The notes beneath the pieces are model-generated. The model was not told the origin of the DNA and searched no databases. It saw only the letters and a program-made list of their open reading frames with translations. A program made the translations under genes and the position numbers. Positions 8,291-16,009 of a stretch of DNA of 55,704 nt are shown one piece after another. This DNA is from Loigolactobacillus jiayinensis. GTDB lineage: Bacteria; Bacillota; Bacilli; Lactobacillales; Lactobacillaceae. Positions within the stretch are counted from its first letter, which is position 1. The number at the start of each line of letters is the position of its first letter. The stretch lies in NCBI RefSeq assembly GCF_003946445.1, contig NZ_RHOF01000025.1, forward strand, positions 1 to 55,704, given 5' to 3'.

Positions 8291-9208
8291 ATGCAGATAA
8301 CTTTATTAGGTTCCGTTGGTCATATTAATCATTTTCTAATTCCTATGTTGGTTAATGCTGGTCATCACTTAACCGTGGTCACTCATTCCGCTAAACGAGT
8401 TCCTGAAATCGAACAATTAGGGGCTACGGCCGCAATTGGCTCGATGTCTGACGTTAATTTTTTAACCACTGTATTCACTGGTGCTAATGCTATTTATTTA
8501 ATGCTCAGTGGCAGCAGTACTGATCCACAAGTAGCTGCGCAACAACAAGGCCAAATTTTCTATCAAGCCGCTAAAGCTGCCGGCGTACCCAACATTGTCG
8601 ATCTGAGCAGTGTTGGCGCCAATCTCGATTATCAAGCCACTGGTGCGTTGTCGTTTTATCATTTTATTGAAGCTGCTTTGCGCCAATTAACTGACGTCAA
8701 TATTGCTTTTGTTCGTCCAGTTGGCTTTTACGCAAACTTGTTGGCCGATATTCCGACAATCAAAACACAACATAAACTGTTTTCAACCACACCAGCAACC
8801 ATAAACCGAATGTGGGTAGCACCCCAAGATATTGCAACTAAAGTAACCAACTTGTTGCAAGCAACACCCCACGGTCACAGCGTTCACTACGTTGTTAGCG
8901 ATAATCGAACGGGTCAAGAATTACTGACTGCCTTACAAACAGCATTAGCTTTACCTGATTTAAAATACGTCACCATCAGTGATGCCAAATGGCAGGCTAA
9001 TCTAGTGACACATGGTGTTCCAGCAAGTACAGCTGAAGCCTTGATGCTGATGAACCGCGCTCAACGCCACCCAGAAAAAATTTACGCTGATCTGTACGCC
9101 CATCAACCAACATATGGCCAAGTCAAACTACCTGATTTTATGCAGCAATTTGCGGCCGTTTATCGCGGTGATACAGATGAGCATGCACAAACGTTAGCAG
9201 AGCGCTAA
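8291..9208 (+). CDS. NmrA-like NAD(P)-binding oxidoreductase
   Basis: Atypical short-chain dehydrogenase of the NmrA/QorB-like group, about 305 aa. The N-terminal MQITLLGSVGHINHFLIPML is a Rossmann dinucleotide loop, somewhat degenerate from GxxGxxG, followed by ATAAIGSMSDVNFL and a VDLSSVGANLD strand. Such proteins act as NAD(P)H-dependent quinone reductases or redox sensors; the substrate here is unknown. AAAGGAG lies 8 nt before the ATG. Expression is expected to respond to the divergent TetR regulator, whose operators overlap this promoter. Confidence 0.8.
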   Translation: MQITLLGSVGHINHFLIPMLVNAGHHLTVVTHSAKRVPEIEQLGATAAIGSMSDVNFLTTVFTGANAIYLMLSGSSTDPQVAAQQQGQIFYQAAKAAGVPNIVDLSSVGANLDYQATGALSFYHFIEAALRQLTDVNIAFVRPVGFYANLLADIPTIKTQHKLFSTTPATINRMWVAPQDIATKVTNLLQATPHGHSVHYVVSDNRTGQELLTALQTALALPDLKYVTISDAKWQANLVTHGVPASTAEALMLMNRAQRHPEKIYADLYAHQPTYGQVKLPDFMQQFAAVYRGDTDEHAQTLAER

Positions 9209-9209
9209 T

Positions 9210-9560
9210 TTAATTGTTCTTCCAATCTAGTTAGCTGACGCTTAATCTGTGTTAATTCATCCTGCGCATGCTCAGTGATCTCAGTTAATCGTAACCTTTT
9301 TTAGCTAAACCACGCTGCGTATAGATTTTAGTACCAACTGCATGTTCATCACGTAGGACTAACTTAGCAACTAATAGTGTCAAGAGCAATAATTAAAATC
9401 CGCTCATATACGATTCCATCCACTCTAAGATAGACCCCTGCTGATACTTTCATTCCTGTCAACGCACTGATCTATATGTCCTGAACTTGTGATTTAGATA
9501 ATTTTTTGCTCAATTAATCAGTTATCAAACAAGCGCTGATACAAGCCGTAACGTGATTTG
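9210..9560 (-). pseudogene. Decayed gene remnant
   Basis: The space 9209-9692 holds no intact gene. On the minus strand protein-like pieces follow one another in shifting frames: ISALTGMKVSAGVYLRVDG, then LLVAKLVLRDEHAVGTKIY and QRGLAKKGYD, then DELTQIKRQLTRLEEQLN ending at 9210. They are interrupted by in-frame stops and at least two frame changes. The C-terminal piece looks like a coiled coil. The family was not recognised. The rest up to 9692 is A+T-rich, with TATAAT at 9650-9655 ahead of the next gene. Confidence 0.45.
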
Positions 9561-9692
9561 ATCATACCGAGTTTCATTATATTGACCGCCAATTTCAATC
9601 CGCTATATATTTAATATCCGCAAGTTAAGCACACAGGCTTTTTTAAACGTATAATAAATTATTTACAAAAAATAAAAATCGAGGTTACTGCT

Positions 9693-10004
9693 ATGGAAAT
9701 CAATGAATTGGCCGCACGCAGCCAAAAAATTCGCGCTGCTTACCATCAATTAGAGATTAAGCAAGACGGTCAACCCTGGTCGACTGAACAAGATGCGCTG
9801 GCCTTTCTCACCGATGCTGGCTTAGTCGGTCGGCTTGTCATGGCGCAACAAGGGAGTTGGCCGACAGCCGACAAATCATTTTCGCTGGACTATAAAATTG
9901 CCGAAAGTATCTGGTGGCTCAGTTCATTGGCAGACGCCAACAACATCGATCTAGACACCGCATTAACCGACTTCCTAAAGTCACGCGAACAACATTTAGA
10001 ATAA
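9693..10004 (+). CDS. MazG-like protein
   Basis: Small protein of 103 aa resembling the all-alpha NTP pyrophosphatase (MazG-like) fold. Two helices line up with the metal-binding helices: EQDALAFLTDAGLVGRLVM and YKIAESIWWLSSLADANNIDLDTAL, the latter with the usual spaced acidic residues. The first ExxE motif is poorly preserved, so catalysis on nucleoside triphosphates is uncertain. The ATG follows a GAGG by 9 nt, with TATAAT about 40 nt upstream. Monocistronic, ending at a hairpin shared with the convergent ABC-F gene. Confidence 0.6.
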   Translation: MEINELAARSQKIRAAYHQLEIKQDGQPWSTEQDALAFLTDAGLVGRLVMAQQGSWPTADKSFSLDYKIAESIWWLSSLADANNIDLDTALTDFLKSREQHLE

Positions 10005-10010
10005 CGCAAA

Positions 10011-10046
10011 GACGCCCGGCCCTTAATTAAGAGCTAGGCGTCTTTT
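10011..10046. terminator. Bidirectional terminator
   Basis: AAAGACGCC pairs with GGCGTCTTT around CGGCCCTTAATTAAGAGCTA, between the convergent MazG-like and ABC-F genes, with T-rich tracts in both directions. Confidence 0.75.
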
Positions 10047-11540
10047 CTATTTCAGCGATACAATTTTCGTTGCCACATGTTCAATAAAGGTTTGGTCGTG
10101 CTCAATCAGCAGCATCGTCGGCTGTACCATTAGCAGCAATTGTTCCAGCTGTTCTTGATTGAACACATCTAAATAGTTCAGCGGTTCATCCCAAATGTAC
10201 AGCTCCGCCGGCAACGATAATGACTTCGCCAGCTCAACTTTTTTGCGCTGGCCCATGCTCATCAGCTCGATACGTGTGTTAAAAACAGCTCGCGGCATGC
10301 CTAATTTATGCAAATTGTTCAAAAAAGCCTGATAATCCAGCTTTTGTAGCTTAGCAAAGTCACTTAGTGTGCCGTGATTATCCTCATAATCTTGATGCAC
10401 GTAACTGATCTGCAAGTGCTGCGGTCGCTGAATCGTCCCACTGACTTGACCGGAAAATTGGCCCAATAACTGGTGTACGATCGTTGATTTACCAGCACCA
10501 TTTGGCCCCACCAGCGCCACACGTTGGCCTTGTTGCAATTCAAATGACAACGGCTGAAATAACGGTTGCTGCGCGTAACTTAATTGTAGGTCGGTGACCG
10601 TCAGCAAACGCTGCTGATGACTGGGCTGAAACGCCATGGTCAGTGGCTCAATTTGCTCAATATTTTTTAGCAATTTTTCCTTGTCATCAATTTCAGTTGC
10701 CATCCGCTGGGCCAAATGCTTCGAGCGTTTCATCGTTCGTGCTGCCCGCGCACCGATAAAACCAGTGTCGTACACCGCACCACTACCCTTTTTGTGCGGA
10801 TCACCATATTTATCACCTTCACGTGCTTGCGACCATTTGGCCTTCTCCGCCGCCGTTTGTTTCAGCCGACCGATATCCTTTTTCAACTGACTATTTTGGG
10901 CCTGCTCAGAGGTGTCACTGCGCTGTTTTTGCGCCTCGTAAACAGCAAAGTTGCCTTGATAACTGCTGATTTGATTTTTTTCGATGGCCAAGGTGTGATC
11001 GGTGACTTCATTAAGAAAATGCCGATCATGACTGACCACAATGAAGCCCTGACGCTTTTGTTGTAAATAAGCGGCTACTTGCTGGCGGCCAGCCAGATCT
11101 AAATGATTAGTCGGCTCATCGATCAAGGGAAAAACACCGTCCTCGATAAATAGCACCGTCAATAACACCTTGGTTTGTTCGCCACCAGACAACGTGTTAA
11201 ATGGTCGCCACAACAGATCAGCAGCCAACCCGAGCTGACTCATTTCCCGTTCAAGTTGCCATTGCTGAGCAGTACTAATTTCCGCCAATACATCAACGGT
11301 CAACTGACTTTTATCACTGATTGGCTGGGGAAAATAGCTAAATTGCTGCTGTTGCTGAATCGTGCCCTGATAGGGTAATTGTCCCTGTAACAAGCGTAAC
11401 AACGTCGTTTTTCCACGACCGTTACGTCCAACCAAACCTAATTTCCACTGACTATCCAGTATAAAATTAGCCCCTGCGAATAACGGTTTTGCCTGACCAT
11501 CATAGCCAAAACTTAGATTTTTAATTTCAATTTTAGACAT
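10047..11540 (-). CDS. ABC-F protein, Lsa-type
   Basis: Soluble twin-ATPase of the ABC-F family, 497 aa, essentially the length of Enterococcus Lsa(A). Known members bind the ribosomal E site and dislodge lincosamides, streptogramin A and pleuromutilins. Both P-loops are present (GLVGRNGRGKTT and VALVGPNGAGKST). The first signature is LSGGEQ, the second is the degenerate MSMGQRKKVELA seen in Lsa proteins, and the Walker B motifs are IDEPTNHLDL and WDEPLNYLDV. A charged linker, AEKAKWSQAREGDKYG, separates the domains. GAGGTG lies 6 nt before the ATG. Whether it confers resistance or is housekeeping cannot be told from sequence. Confidence 0.85.
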   Translation of the reverse strand: MSKIEIKNLSFGYDGQAKPLFAGANFILDSQWKLGLVGRNGRGKTTLLRLLQGQLPYQGTIQQQQQFSYFPQPISDKSQLTVDVLAEISTAQQWQLEREMSQLGLAADLLWRPFNTLSGGEQTKVLLTVLFIEDGVFPLIDEPTNHLDLAGRQQVAAYLQQKRQGFIVVSHDRHFLNEVTDHTLAIEKNQISSYQGNFAVYEAQKQRSDTSEQAQNSQLKKDIGRLKQTAAEKAKWSQAREGDKYGDPHKKGSGAVYDTGFIGARAARTMKRSKHLAQRMATEIDDKEKLLKNIEQIEPLTMAFQPSHQQRLLTVTDLQLSYAQQPLFQPLSFELQQGQRVALVGPNGAGKSTIVHQLLGQFSGQVSGTIQRPQHLQISYVHQDYEDNHGTLSDFAKLQKLDYQAFLNNLHKLGMPRAVFNTRIELMSMGQRKKVELAKSLSLPAELYIWDEPLNYLDVFNQEQLEQLLLMVQPTMLLIEHDQTFIEHVATKIVSLK

Positions 11541-11833
11541 AAACTCACCTCATTATGCTTAACTAACTGCACTGCAAGGAACCACTACTGGTTCAGCGCC
11601 AGCACGGCCTTTTAACAGCACGCTTATTTCAGAATCGGCATAAAAGTGAGCACACAAAAAGAGACCCACGCATCAAGTGACTAAGCCAATTCTGAAAATC
11701 TGCAGACTCCACCCGTAAATTTACGGTTAAAGTTAACAACAGTTTTAACAGATTGACTTAATTTCTCAACGCACGGATCCCTCATTTCGTCTTATATTAG
11801 TTGCATTGTAACATGAACTAGCTTGTTCGTCAC
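11541..11833 (-). promoter_or_regulatory. Long structured leader of the ABC-F gene
   Basis: A leader of roughly 250 nt from a possible promoter (GTGACG and TACAAT spaced 17, 11805-11833). It contains a 14-bp palindrome, CCGTAAATTTACGG, at 11713-11726 and a long-range repeat TTCAGAATTGGC/GCCGATTCTGAA at 11685-11696 and 11628-11639. A 14-codon ORF (11629-11673) ends inside the downstream arm of this repeat. Antibiotic-resistance ABC-F genes are often attenuated through such leaders; that role here is inference. Confidence 0.4.
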
Positions 11834-11834
11834 G

Positions 11835-12671
11835 TTATTTTTCTTGACTCATTTGCGCCATATAGGCCGGCAGCGCGGCAATGATTTGTGTTGGTAACGT
11901 CACGTATTGCTGCTGGGCCAGCTGATCACTGATTGCGCTGTGGGTATAAACCGCCGCTAAAATCGATTGCGCTGGTGCCGCAGAAAATTGTGCTAAAAAG
12001 CCGGCTAAGATTCCCGTTAAGCAGTCACCCATGCCACCAGTAGCCATCGCCGCCGAGCCAACTGGATTTTGCCAAGCTGGTTGACCAGGTAAATAAATTT
12101 CTGTGCGGTGCGATTTAACGATCACCGTTGCCGCTAATTTCTGTTGCGCTGCCTGATTGTTGGCCGGCGTTTGCTCAGCCAACGTTAAGCCCGACAAACG
12201 CTGCCACTCCATTTGGTGCGGCGTAAATACAATTTGAGCTGACGGCAACGTTAACTGTTGCTGGGCCACTAAAGTGATCGCCGAACCATCAATGATTAAA
12301 TGCTGTTGTGACTGTACCTGACTGAATACGAATTTTAAAATAGCCAGTGCCGTAGCGTCAGTGCCTAACCCAGGGCCAATGACGAGCACATCCATTTGTG
12401 GCAACAACTCAGCTAACATCTGCTGGTCGCGGTAATCCACCACCATGGCTTCTGGTAACCGCGCGTGGAGGCTAACGAAGTTTTGCGGGTCCGTGGCGCA
12501 GGTTACTAAGCCAGCGCCACTATAAACTGCGGCACTCGCGCTCATGATGATCGCACCACCAAAATATTGGTTACCGCCAATCGTTAGCACGCGGCCAAAA
12601 CTACCTTTATGGCTTTCCTGTGTGCGCGGCTTGATCACCTGGCACACTAATTTTTCTGTAATCTGTTGCAT
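11835..12671 (-). CDS. nnrD: ADP-dependent NAD(P)H-hydrate dehydratase
   Basis: Repairs damaged NAD(P)HX back to NAD(P)H using ADP (ribokinase-like fold, CARKD/YjeF C-terminal family), 278 aa as expected for a stand-alone dehydratase. Seen in order: HKGSFGRVLTIGGNQYFGGAI, VLVIGPGLGTD, LIIDGSAITL, IVFTPHQMEWQRL and the catalytic GGMGDCLTGILAG. The epimerase half (NnrE) is not fused and not nearby. GGAGG lies 8 nt before the ATG. It is the last chromosomal gene before the prophage. Confidence 0.93.
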   Translation of the reverse strand: MQQITEKLVCQVIKPRTQESHKGSFGRVLTIGGNQYFGGAIIMSASAAVYSGAGLVTCATDPQNFVSLHARLPEAMVVDYRDQQMLAELLPQMDVLVIGPGLGTDATALAILKFVFSQVQSQQHLIIDGSAITLVAQQQLTLPSAQIVFTPHQMEWQRLSGLTLAEQTPANNQAAQQKLAATVIVKSHRTEIYLPGQPAWQNPVGSAAMATGGMGDCLTGILAGFLAQFSAAPAQSILAAVYTHSAISDQLAQQQYVTLPTQIIAALPAYMAQMSQEK

Positions 12672-12936
12672 CCACGAGTACCTCCAATTAACTTAGGTTA
12701 CTTACAGTATAGCATCAGCAAAACAAGAATTGTCCGGCGAGCCTTTATCTTAGCGACTAGCGGCAAAACTGATAAGCTGGCACTCACCTTTAGCAATAAC
12801 TTTTTGCCGTAGCTATTAGAATTGAATAGTGGCATTCATAACACTTTTAGGCTATCATTTAAGGTGCGGTGTTGCCGTAGCGCTTGCCGGCAGATAATGG
12901 ATCAATGTGCAATCGCTACATTTTAGTCGGTGACAC

Positions 12937-12989
12937 AAAAAAATAGACTTGCCCTAAACACGATTAAATCAGTGTTTTAAGCAAATCTA
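12937..12989 (-). terminator. Original tRNA-Leu terminator, now stranded
   Basis: On the minus strand TAGATTTGCTTAAAACAC pairs with GTGTTTAGGGCAAGTCTA, followed by seven T. In a prophage-free chromosome it would begin about 23 nt past the tRNA-Leu 3' end, so it is most simply that gene's terminator, separated from it by the prophage. Bases 12672-12936 hold nothing else recognised. Confidence 0.65.
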
Positions 12990-13011
12990 AATTTTCCTGA
13001 AACAACTATTT

Positions 13012-13025
13012 ATGCCGCTGGCAGG
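13012..13025. other. attL core
   Basis: ATGCCGCTGGCAGG, identical to 55052-55065. It copies the tRNA-Leu discriminator, acceptor arm and first T-stem bases. The tRNA is complete only at the right end. Confidence 0.9.
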
Positions 13026-13062
13026 CTTTCTCATACCTATTATAGCAGCATTTAGAGATTGC

Positions 13063-13084
13063 TTGTGTGCAGATTGTGTGCAAA
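13063..13084 (+). repeat. Integrase arm-type site, left copy
   Basis: A 22-base segment made of two TTGTGTGC-type units, identical to 54921-54942, 37 bases inside attL. The pairing with a copy next to the integrase gene suggests arm-binding sites of the integrase. Confidence 0.6.
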
Positions 13085-13136
13085 AAAAACAAATCACTCC
13101 TACTTGCGAATATTAAAGTAAAGGAGTGATTTTATT

Positions 13137-13250
13137 ATGCAAATTATCTACTTGCTTAACAATGTACAAATCAGAATTATTGGTGACACGATTATCACAG
13201 TAGTGGTAGACGCGGACAATAACGTGATGGCTTACCGAATGGGTAGGTAG
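13137..13250 (+). CDS. Tiny rightward phage gene, 37 aa
   Basis: ATG preceded by AAAGGAGTGAT at 10 nt; 37 codons ending TAG, immediately followed by an intrinsic terminator. The peptide is hydrophobic and beta-like (QIIYLLNNVQIRIIG ... TVVVDADNNVMAYRMGR) without a clear membrane segment. It runs against the flanking leftward cassette. The ribosome binding site is also the 3' arm of an AAATCACTCCT/AGGAGTGATTT repeat starting at 13090, which could mask translation. Function unknown; it could be chance coding between attL and the terminator. Confidence 0.4.
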   Translation: MQIIYLLNNVQIRIIGDTIITVVVDADNNVMAYRMGR

Positions 13251-13252
13251 TA

Positions 13253-13292
13253 AAAAAGGCACTCCGGCCGCATATGGCTGAGGTGTCTTTTT
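13253..13292. terminator. Bidirectional terminator at the attL end
   Basis: AAAGGCACTCCGGCC pairs (with wobbles) with GGCTGAGGTGTCTTT around GCATAT. A T tract follows on the plus strand and six T on the minus strand, so it serves both the tiny rightward gene and the leftward cassette. Confidence 0.8.
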
Positions 13293-13296
13293 ATAA

Positions 13297-13553
13297 TTAT
13301 TCTTTCTGCGACTTAATAATTGGATCCACAAATTGCTTACGCCCCAGTCTTAGTGCTTCCTGTGCTTTGGCCATTGTTTCAAACTGGCCGAGATAGTCCC
13401 ATTTTTGCGCAACTGGAAGTTAACTGCGATTACGTTGTCCCAAGTTTTCCCACTTGTCAAGCGTACTTGTTGCATTTGTTCGTTAGTTAAATTTTCGGCT
13501 AAGATTAGTTTATTCAATAATTCGGAAATATTCCTACTCAATCGGCTATTCAC
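13297..13553 (-). pseudogene. Frameshifted third gene of the attL cassette
   Basis: A GTG overlapping the stop of the 232-aa gene (GTGAATAG) opens MNSRLSRNISELLNKLIL..., which stops after 67 codons. The -1 frame continues convincingly as QKWDYLGQFETMAKAQEA and KQFVDPIIKSQKE up to a TAA at 13297, just before the terminator. The two halves together would give a protein of about 85 aa. The frame change falls around a GCGCAAAAATGG stretch, which is not a canonical slip site, so a mutation is more likely than programmed shifting. Family unknown. Confidence 0.5.
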
Positions 13554-14244
13554 GTGGCGCTAATCGTTTGTCAAAGTATTCATTTTCAAAAGTTGTCGCA
13601 AAGTTTTTGAACACCATTTGCCACACCCGGTTGCCCGACAAGTCGTTTAATAATTCCAGTGCTTCAGCCTCTGCAGACGGGTCGTCTAAATCCTTTTCGT
13701 GCCGATCACCAAATGGGCCACTGGCATCAGGTTTGATTGCACCAATCATAAAGAGCGCGGCGGGTAATTTGGCAACTTCATTGACCACTAGCTTTTCAGC
13801 TTCACCGTAAGAATTGATCAGACTGATTTCAAAAGCAATCCCGTCTTTTTTGAGCACGCGAACGACGGTAAACTTTCTAGCGGGCTTAAAGCTAACTAGC
13901 GGTTTATCTAGCGCAACTGCATTATATTCGCTATCCATTGCTCTCAAAATGTCATCAGTAATGTTATCCCGTAATCCCCGTCTCGGAAGTTCTTTGCCCT
14001 TATTCGCCATTAAATCACGCTGCCAAATGCTTTCTTCGATCGCATATAGCTCATTTAACACGCTCCCAGCGTCACGATTAAAGTACCGCGCGATCTGATC
14101 AATCACTTGCACACGTAGATCGTCGACGCTACTTTCTCGGGTTAACCGAGCCAGCGTGGGATAGCTAAGCGCAGTGTGATCCGCGACTCGTTTCGCGTTT
14201 GTCTTATATTTGCCAAAAAGTACTGCTAATGGTTTTTGTGTCAT
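13546..14244 (-). CDS. HTH-containing protein of the attL cassette
   Basis: A 232-aa protein with an N-terminal helix-turn-helix-like region (residues about 8-55, NAKRVADHTALSYPTLARLT), then a charged linker, a central beta-rich part (KFTVVRVLKKDGIAFEISLI) and an acidic stretch (EKDLDDPSAEAEALELL). GGAGG lies 8 nt before the ATG. It is the second of three leftward genes sharing one promoter with strong palindromic half-sites, which it may bind. Position between endolysin and attL is the usual place for lysogeny-expressed cargo. Function not recognised; a regulator or antitoxin-like role is inference. Confidence 0.7.
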   Translation of the reverse strand: MTQKPLAVLFGKYKTNAKRVADHTALSYPTLARLTRESSVDDLRVQVIDQIARYFNRDAGSVLNELYAIEESIWQRDLMANKGKELPRRGLRDNITDDILRAMDSEYNAVALDKPLVSFKPARKFTVVRVLKKDGIAFEISLINSYGEAEKLVVNEVAKLPAALFMIGAIKPDASGPFGDRHEKDLDDPSAEAEALELLNDLSGNRVWQMVFKNFATTFENEYFDKRLAPRE

Positions 14245-14267
14245 GATGTAAATCCTCCTATTTTTAA

Positions 14268-14771
14268 TTAGATCAATTCGGCTGGAGCAACTAAACCTAA
14301 GTCGTTGATTTTTTTAATTACTGTTGCTTTCTTCATGCGAGCACGCAAGCCTTTAACGCCGTGGTCTTTAGCCCAAGCTTTTAAGGCATCCATTTTAGCA
14401 AACGCATTTTGTTTACGATCATCATTTGCTTTTAAATCAGCTGCAGTCATTAATGCGGCTTTTGGTGCCCATACTTTTAAATCCCAGCCTAAGTAAGAGA
14501 TAAAGTCTAATTTAACGGCCTTTTCAGTTTCGGCAACTTTTTTAACGTCAACATAGCCACCGCAGACAAGGTTCAATTCGTCACCGGTCAAGTGGTCTGG
14601 AGTAAACCAGTTTTTGAAACCGTAGAAGCGAAAATCATCAATATGCTTAGCTTCGAACCAAGCGATTTTGAAGCTGTCTGATAAGTAGGAAACAACTGAA
14701 CCACCGAATTGGGATTGACCATTACGAGCGACTTTCCAAGCGGATGTTACGATTGATTTTAAGTTAAACAT
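14268..14771 (-). CDS. First gene of the attL cassette, 167 aa
   Basis: Unknown protein. The N-terminal 40 residues (IVTSAWKVARNGQSQFGG, then VSYLSDSFKIAWFEAKH) match a pattern of Trp, Ala and FGG that I recall from several uncharacterised Firmicutes phage and plasmid proteins. The C-terminal 40 residues (MDALKAWAKDHGVKGLRARM, then KKATVIKKINDLG) look like a small helical SAP/Rho-N-type nucleic-acid-binding motif. GAAAGGAAG lies 7 nt before the ATG. It is transcribed from its own consensus promoter away from the late operon, suggesting expression in the lysogen. Superinfection immunity or host modulation are possible roles, not shown. Confidence 0.65.
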   Translation of the reverse strand: MFNLKSIVTSAWKVARNGQSQFGGSVVSYLSDSFKIAWFEAKHIDDFRFYGFKNWFTPDHLTGDELNLVCGGYVDVKKVAETEKAVKLDFISYLGWDLKVWAPKAALMTAADLKANDDRKQNAFAKMDALKAWAKDHGVKGLRARMKKATVIKKINDLGLVAPAELI

Positions 14772-14817
14772 TATGATGACTTCCTTTCGTTTTGCTTTAC
14801 CTCAACTCTATAATCTT

Positions 14818-14858
14818 ATTATATATCACATTTGATATATGTCAATATAAATATATCA
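14818..14858 (-). promoter_or_regulatory. Consensus promoter with palindromic operators
   Basis: On the minus strand a perfect TTGACA (14840-14845) and a perfect TATAAT (14818-14823) are spaced 16. Three 8-bp half-sites TGATATAT/ATATATCA lie at 14821-14828, 14833-14840 and 14851-14858, two forming a perfect palindrome inside the promoter and the third extending upstream. Strong repression of a strong promoter is implied. Confidence 0.8.
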
Positions 14859-14883
14859 TTTTTAATATTTATTTTTCGGCAAT

Positions 14884-14916
14884 AAAAAAAGGCCTACCCC
14901 GCAAGGGATAGACCTA
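14884..14916 (-). terminator. Second terminator downstream of the endolysin
   Basis: AGGTCTATCCC pairs with GGGGTAGGCCT around TTGC and is followed by seven T on the minus strand, insulating the attL cassette promoter from late transcription. Confidence 0.75.
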
Positions 14917-14955
14917 TTACTTACTATAGTAAACACGTATGTGTTAATTAATTAT

Positions 14956-14991
14956 AAAAAATAACGCCACCTCCGATTAAGGAAGCGACCT
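14956..14991. terminator. First terminator downstream of the endolysin
   Basis: GTCGCTTCC pairs with GGAGGTGGC (wobbles included) around TTAATC, with ATTTTTT on the minus strand and a T run at 14994-15000 on the plus strand. End of the late operon. Confidence 0.75.
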
Positions 14992-14999
14992 TTGTTTTT

Positions 15000-16007
15000 T
15001 TAAAACGGGTTCGATGGCGAAATTTTAATCTGTAATCGATCCAGTGGCTCGCCGTCTATCCCAGCCCAGCTATCAAAACCAGCAACAGATCCATCGTCAG
15101 CACACACGCCAAGCCAGCCAGCACGTTGTGTCGTTTGGCTGCGGTAATAAGCTTGCTGATAGTTTTCGCCGACTGGGGTGTTATAAACGATCTGTACGCC
15201 CGTGATCGCATGACCACTGACACCAGCAGCACCGTTAGCTAGATCATTCTTATTACTCCCAGTGACCCAACCCAACCAGCCGTCCTGTGCGGTTTTAACG
15301 CGGTATTTGACGGATCCGTGATTTACGCTGACAGTTAAATAATCGTGTTGCTGATTCGGGACGCCGGCAAAGCCATTGTCGCCAGAGCCGAAGTTAGTCA
15401 CGTTATCCAGCCAGCCGCCATTAAGGCTACGTAACGCATAAGTGACATCAGTGCCGACTGTCTTAGCATTGCTAGCTACTGGCGCGATAGTAGCTTGACT
15501 TGTACCACCATTAGCCAAACGCACAACTTCATCAACGTTGATGCCACCAGGACATGCAGTGCTAGTCACTTCTTTATGGCCTAAGACATGACCACGGTCA
15601 CAAGGGATTCCGTACCGATTGCAGATATCTTTAACTAGTTTTGCTAGATTAGCCATAGTGCGTGGGTCGATCTGCCAGCTTGGTGCGCCTGTAGAATTTA
15701 AGTTTTCGATACCGATTGATCGTTGGTTTGGGTTAGCCATCTTAGGAATATCTGCACCACCGGTACCCCCGCAATGCCAAGCTGCATCAGACTCACTGAC
15801 ACAACCAATAATCTCAGTCGGTGTTACCTCATAGTGTGCGGACGTCTGCGCGGCGCCACTTTGAAGCCAAGTTGCTAAGGCGACGTTTTTATTTGTCGTC
15901 GCGTTGTGGTGGATCACGATCCGATCGATCTTGATGCCGTTACGACTACTAAAATTCATCGGCCGTGGATCGACACTGGTAATCAATTTACTGTAAACTT
16001 CTGCCAT
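15000..16007 (-). CDS. Phage endolysin, N-acetylmuramoyl-L-alanine amidase
   Basis: Peptidoglycan hydrolase that lyses the host. Residues about 25-160 are an Amidase_2/PGRP domain with the zinc ligands His33 or His34 (VIHHNAT), His144 (VLGHKEV) and Cys152 (TACPGG), and Glu101 in SIGIEN. The C-terminal half holds Trp-rich units of the ChW type (DGWLGWVTGSNKNDLANGAA, then AGWLGVCADDGSVAGFDSWA and LDRLQIKI) that should bind the wall. No signal peptide, so export depends on the holin. AAGGGGGG lies upstream of the ATG, 3 bases after the holin gene. Confidence 0.92.
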   Translation of the reverse strand: MAEVYSKLITSVDPRPMNFSSRNGIKIDRIVIHHNATTNKNVALATWLQSGAAQTSAHYEVTPTEIIGCVSESDAAWHCGGTGGADIPKMANPNQRSIGIENLNSTGAPSWQIDPRTMANLAKLVKDICNRYGIPCDRGHVLGHKEVTSTACPGGINVDEVVRLANGGTSQATIAPVASNAKTVGTDVTYALRSLNGGWLDNVTNFGSGDNGFAGVPNQQHDYLTVSVNHGSVKYRVKTAQDGWLGWVTGSNKNDLANGAAGVSGHAITGVQIVYNTPVGENYQQAYYRSQTTQRAGWLGVCADDGSVAGFDSWAGIDGEPLDRLQIKISPSNPF

Positions 16008-16009
16008 AA

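Noticed and set aside
13113-13331. Leftward 72-codon frame opposite the tiny 37-aa gene
   Set aside because: It spans a bidirectional terminator and lacks a ribosome binding site.
13415-13440. Programmed frameshifting in the third cassette gene
   Set aside because: No X XXY YYZ heptamer or downstream stem is visible at the frame change; a mutation is simpler.
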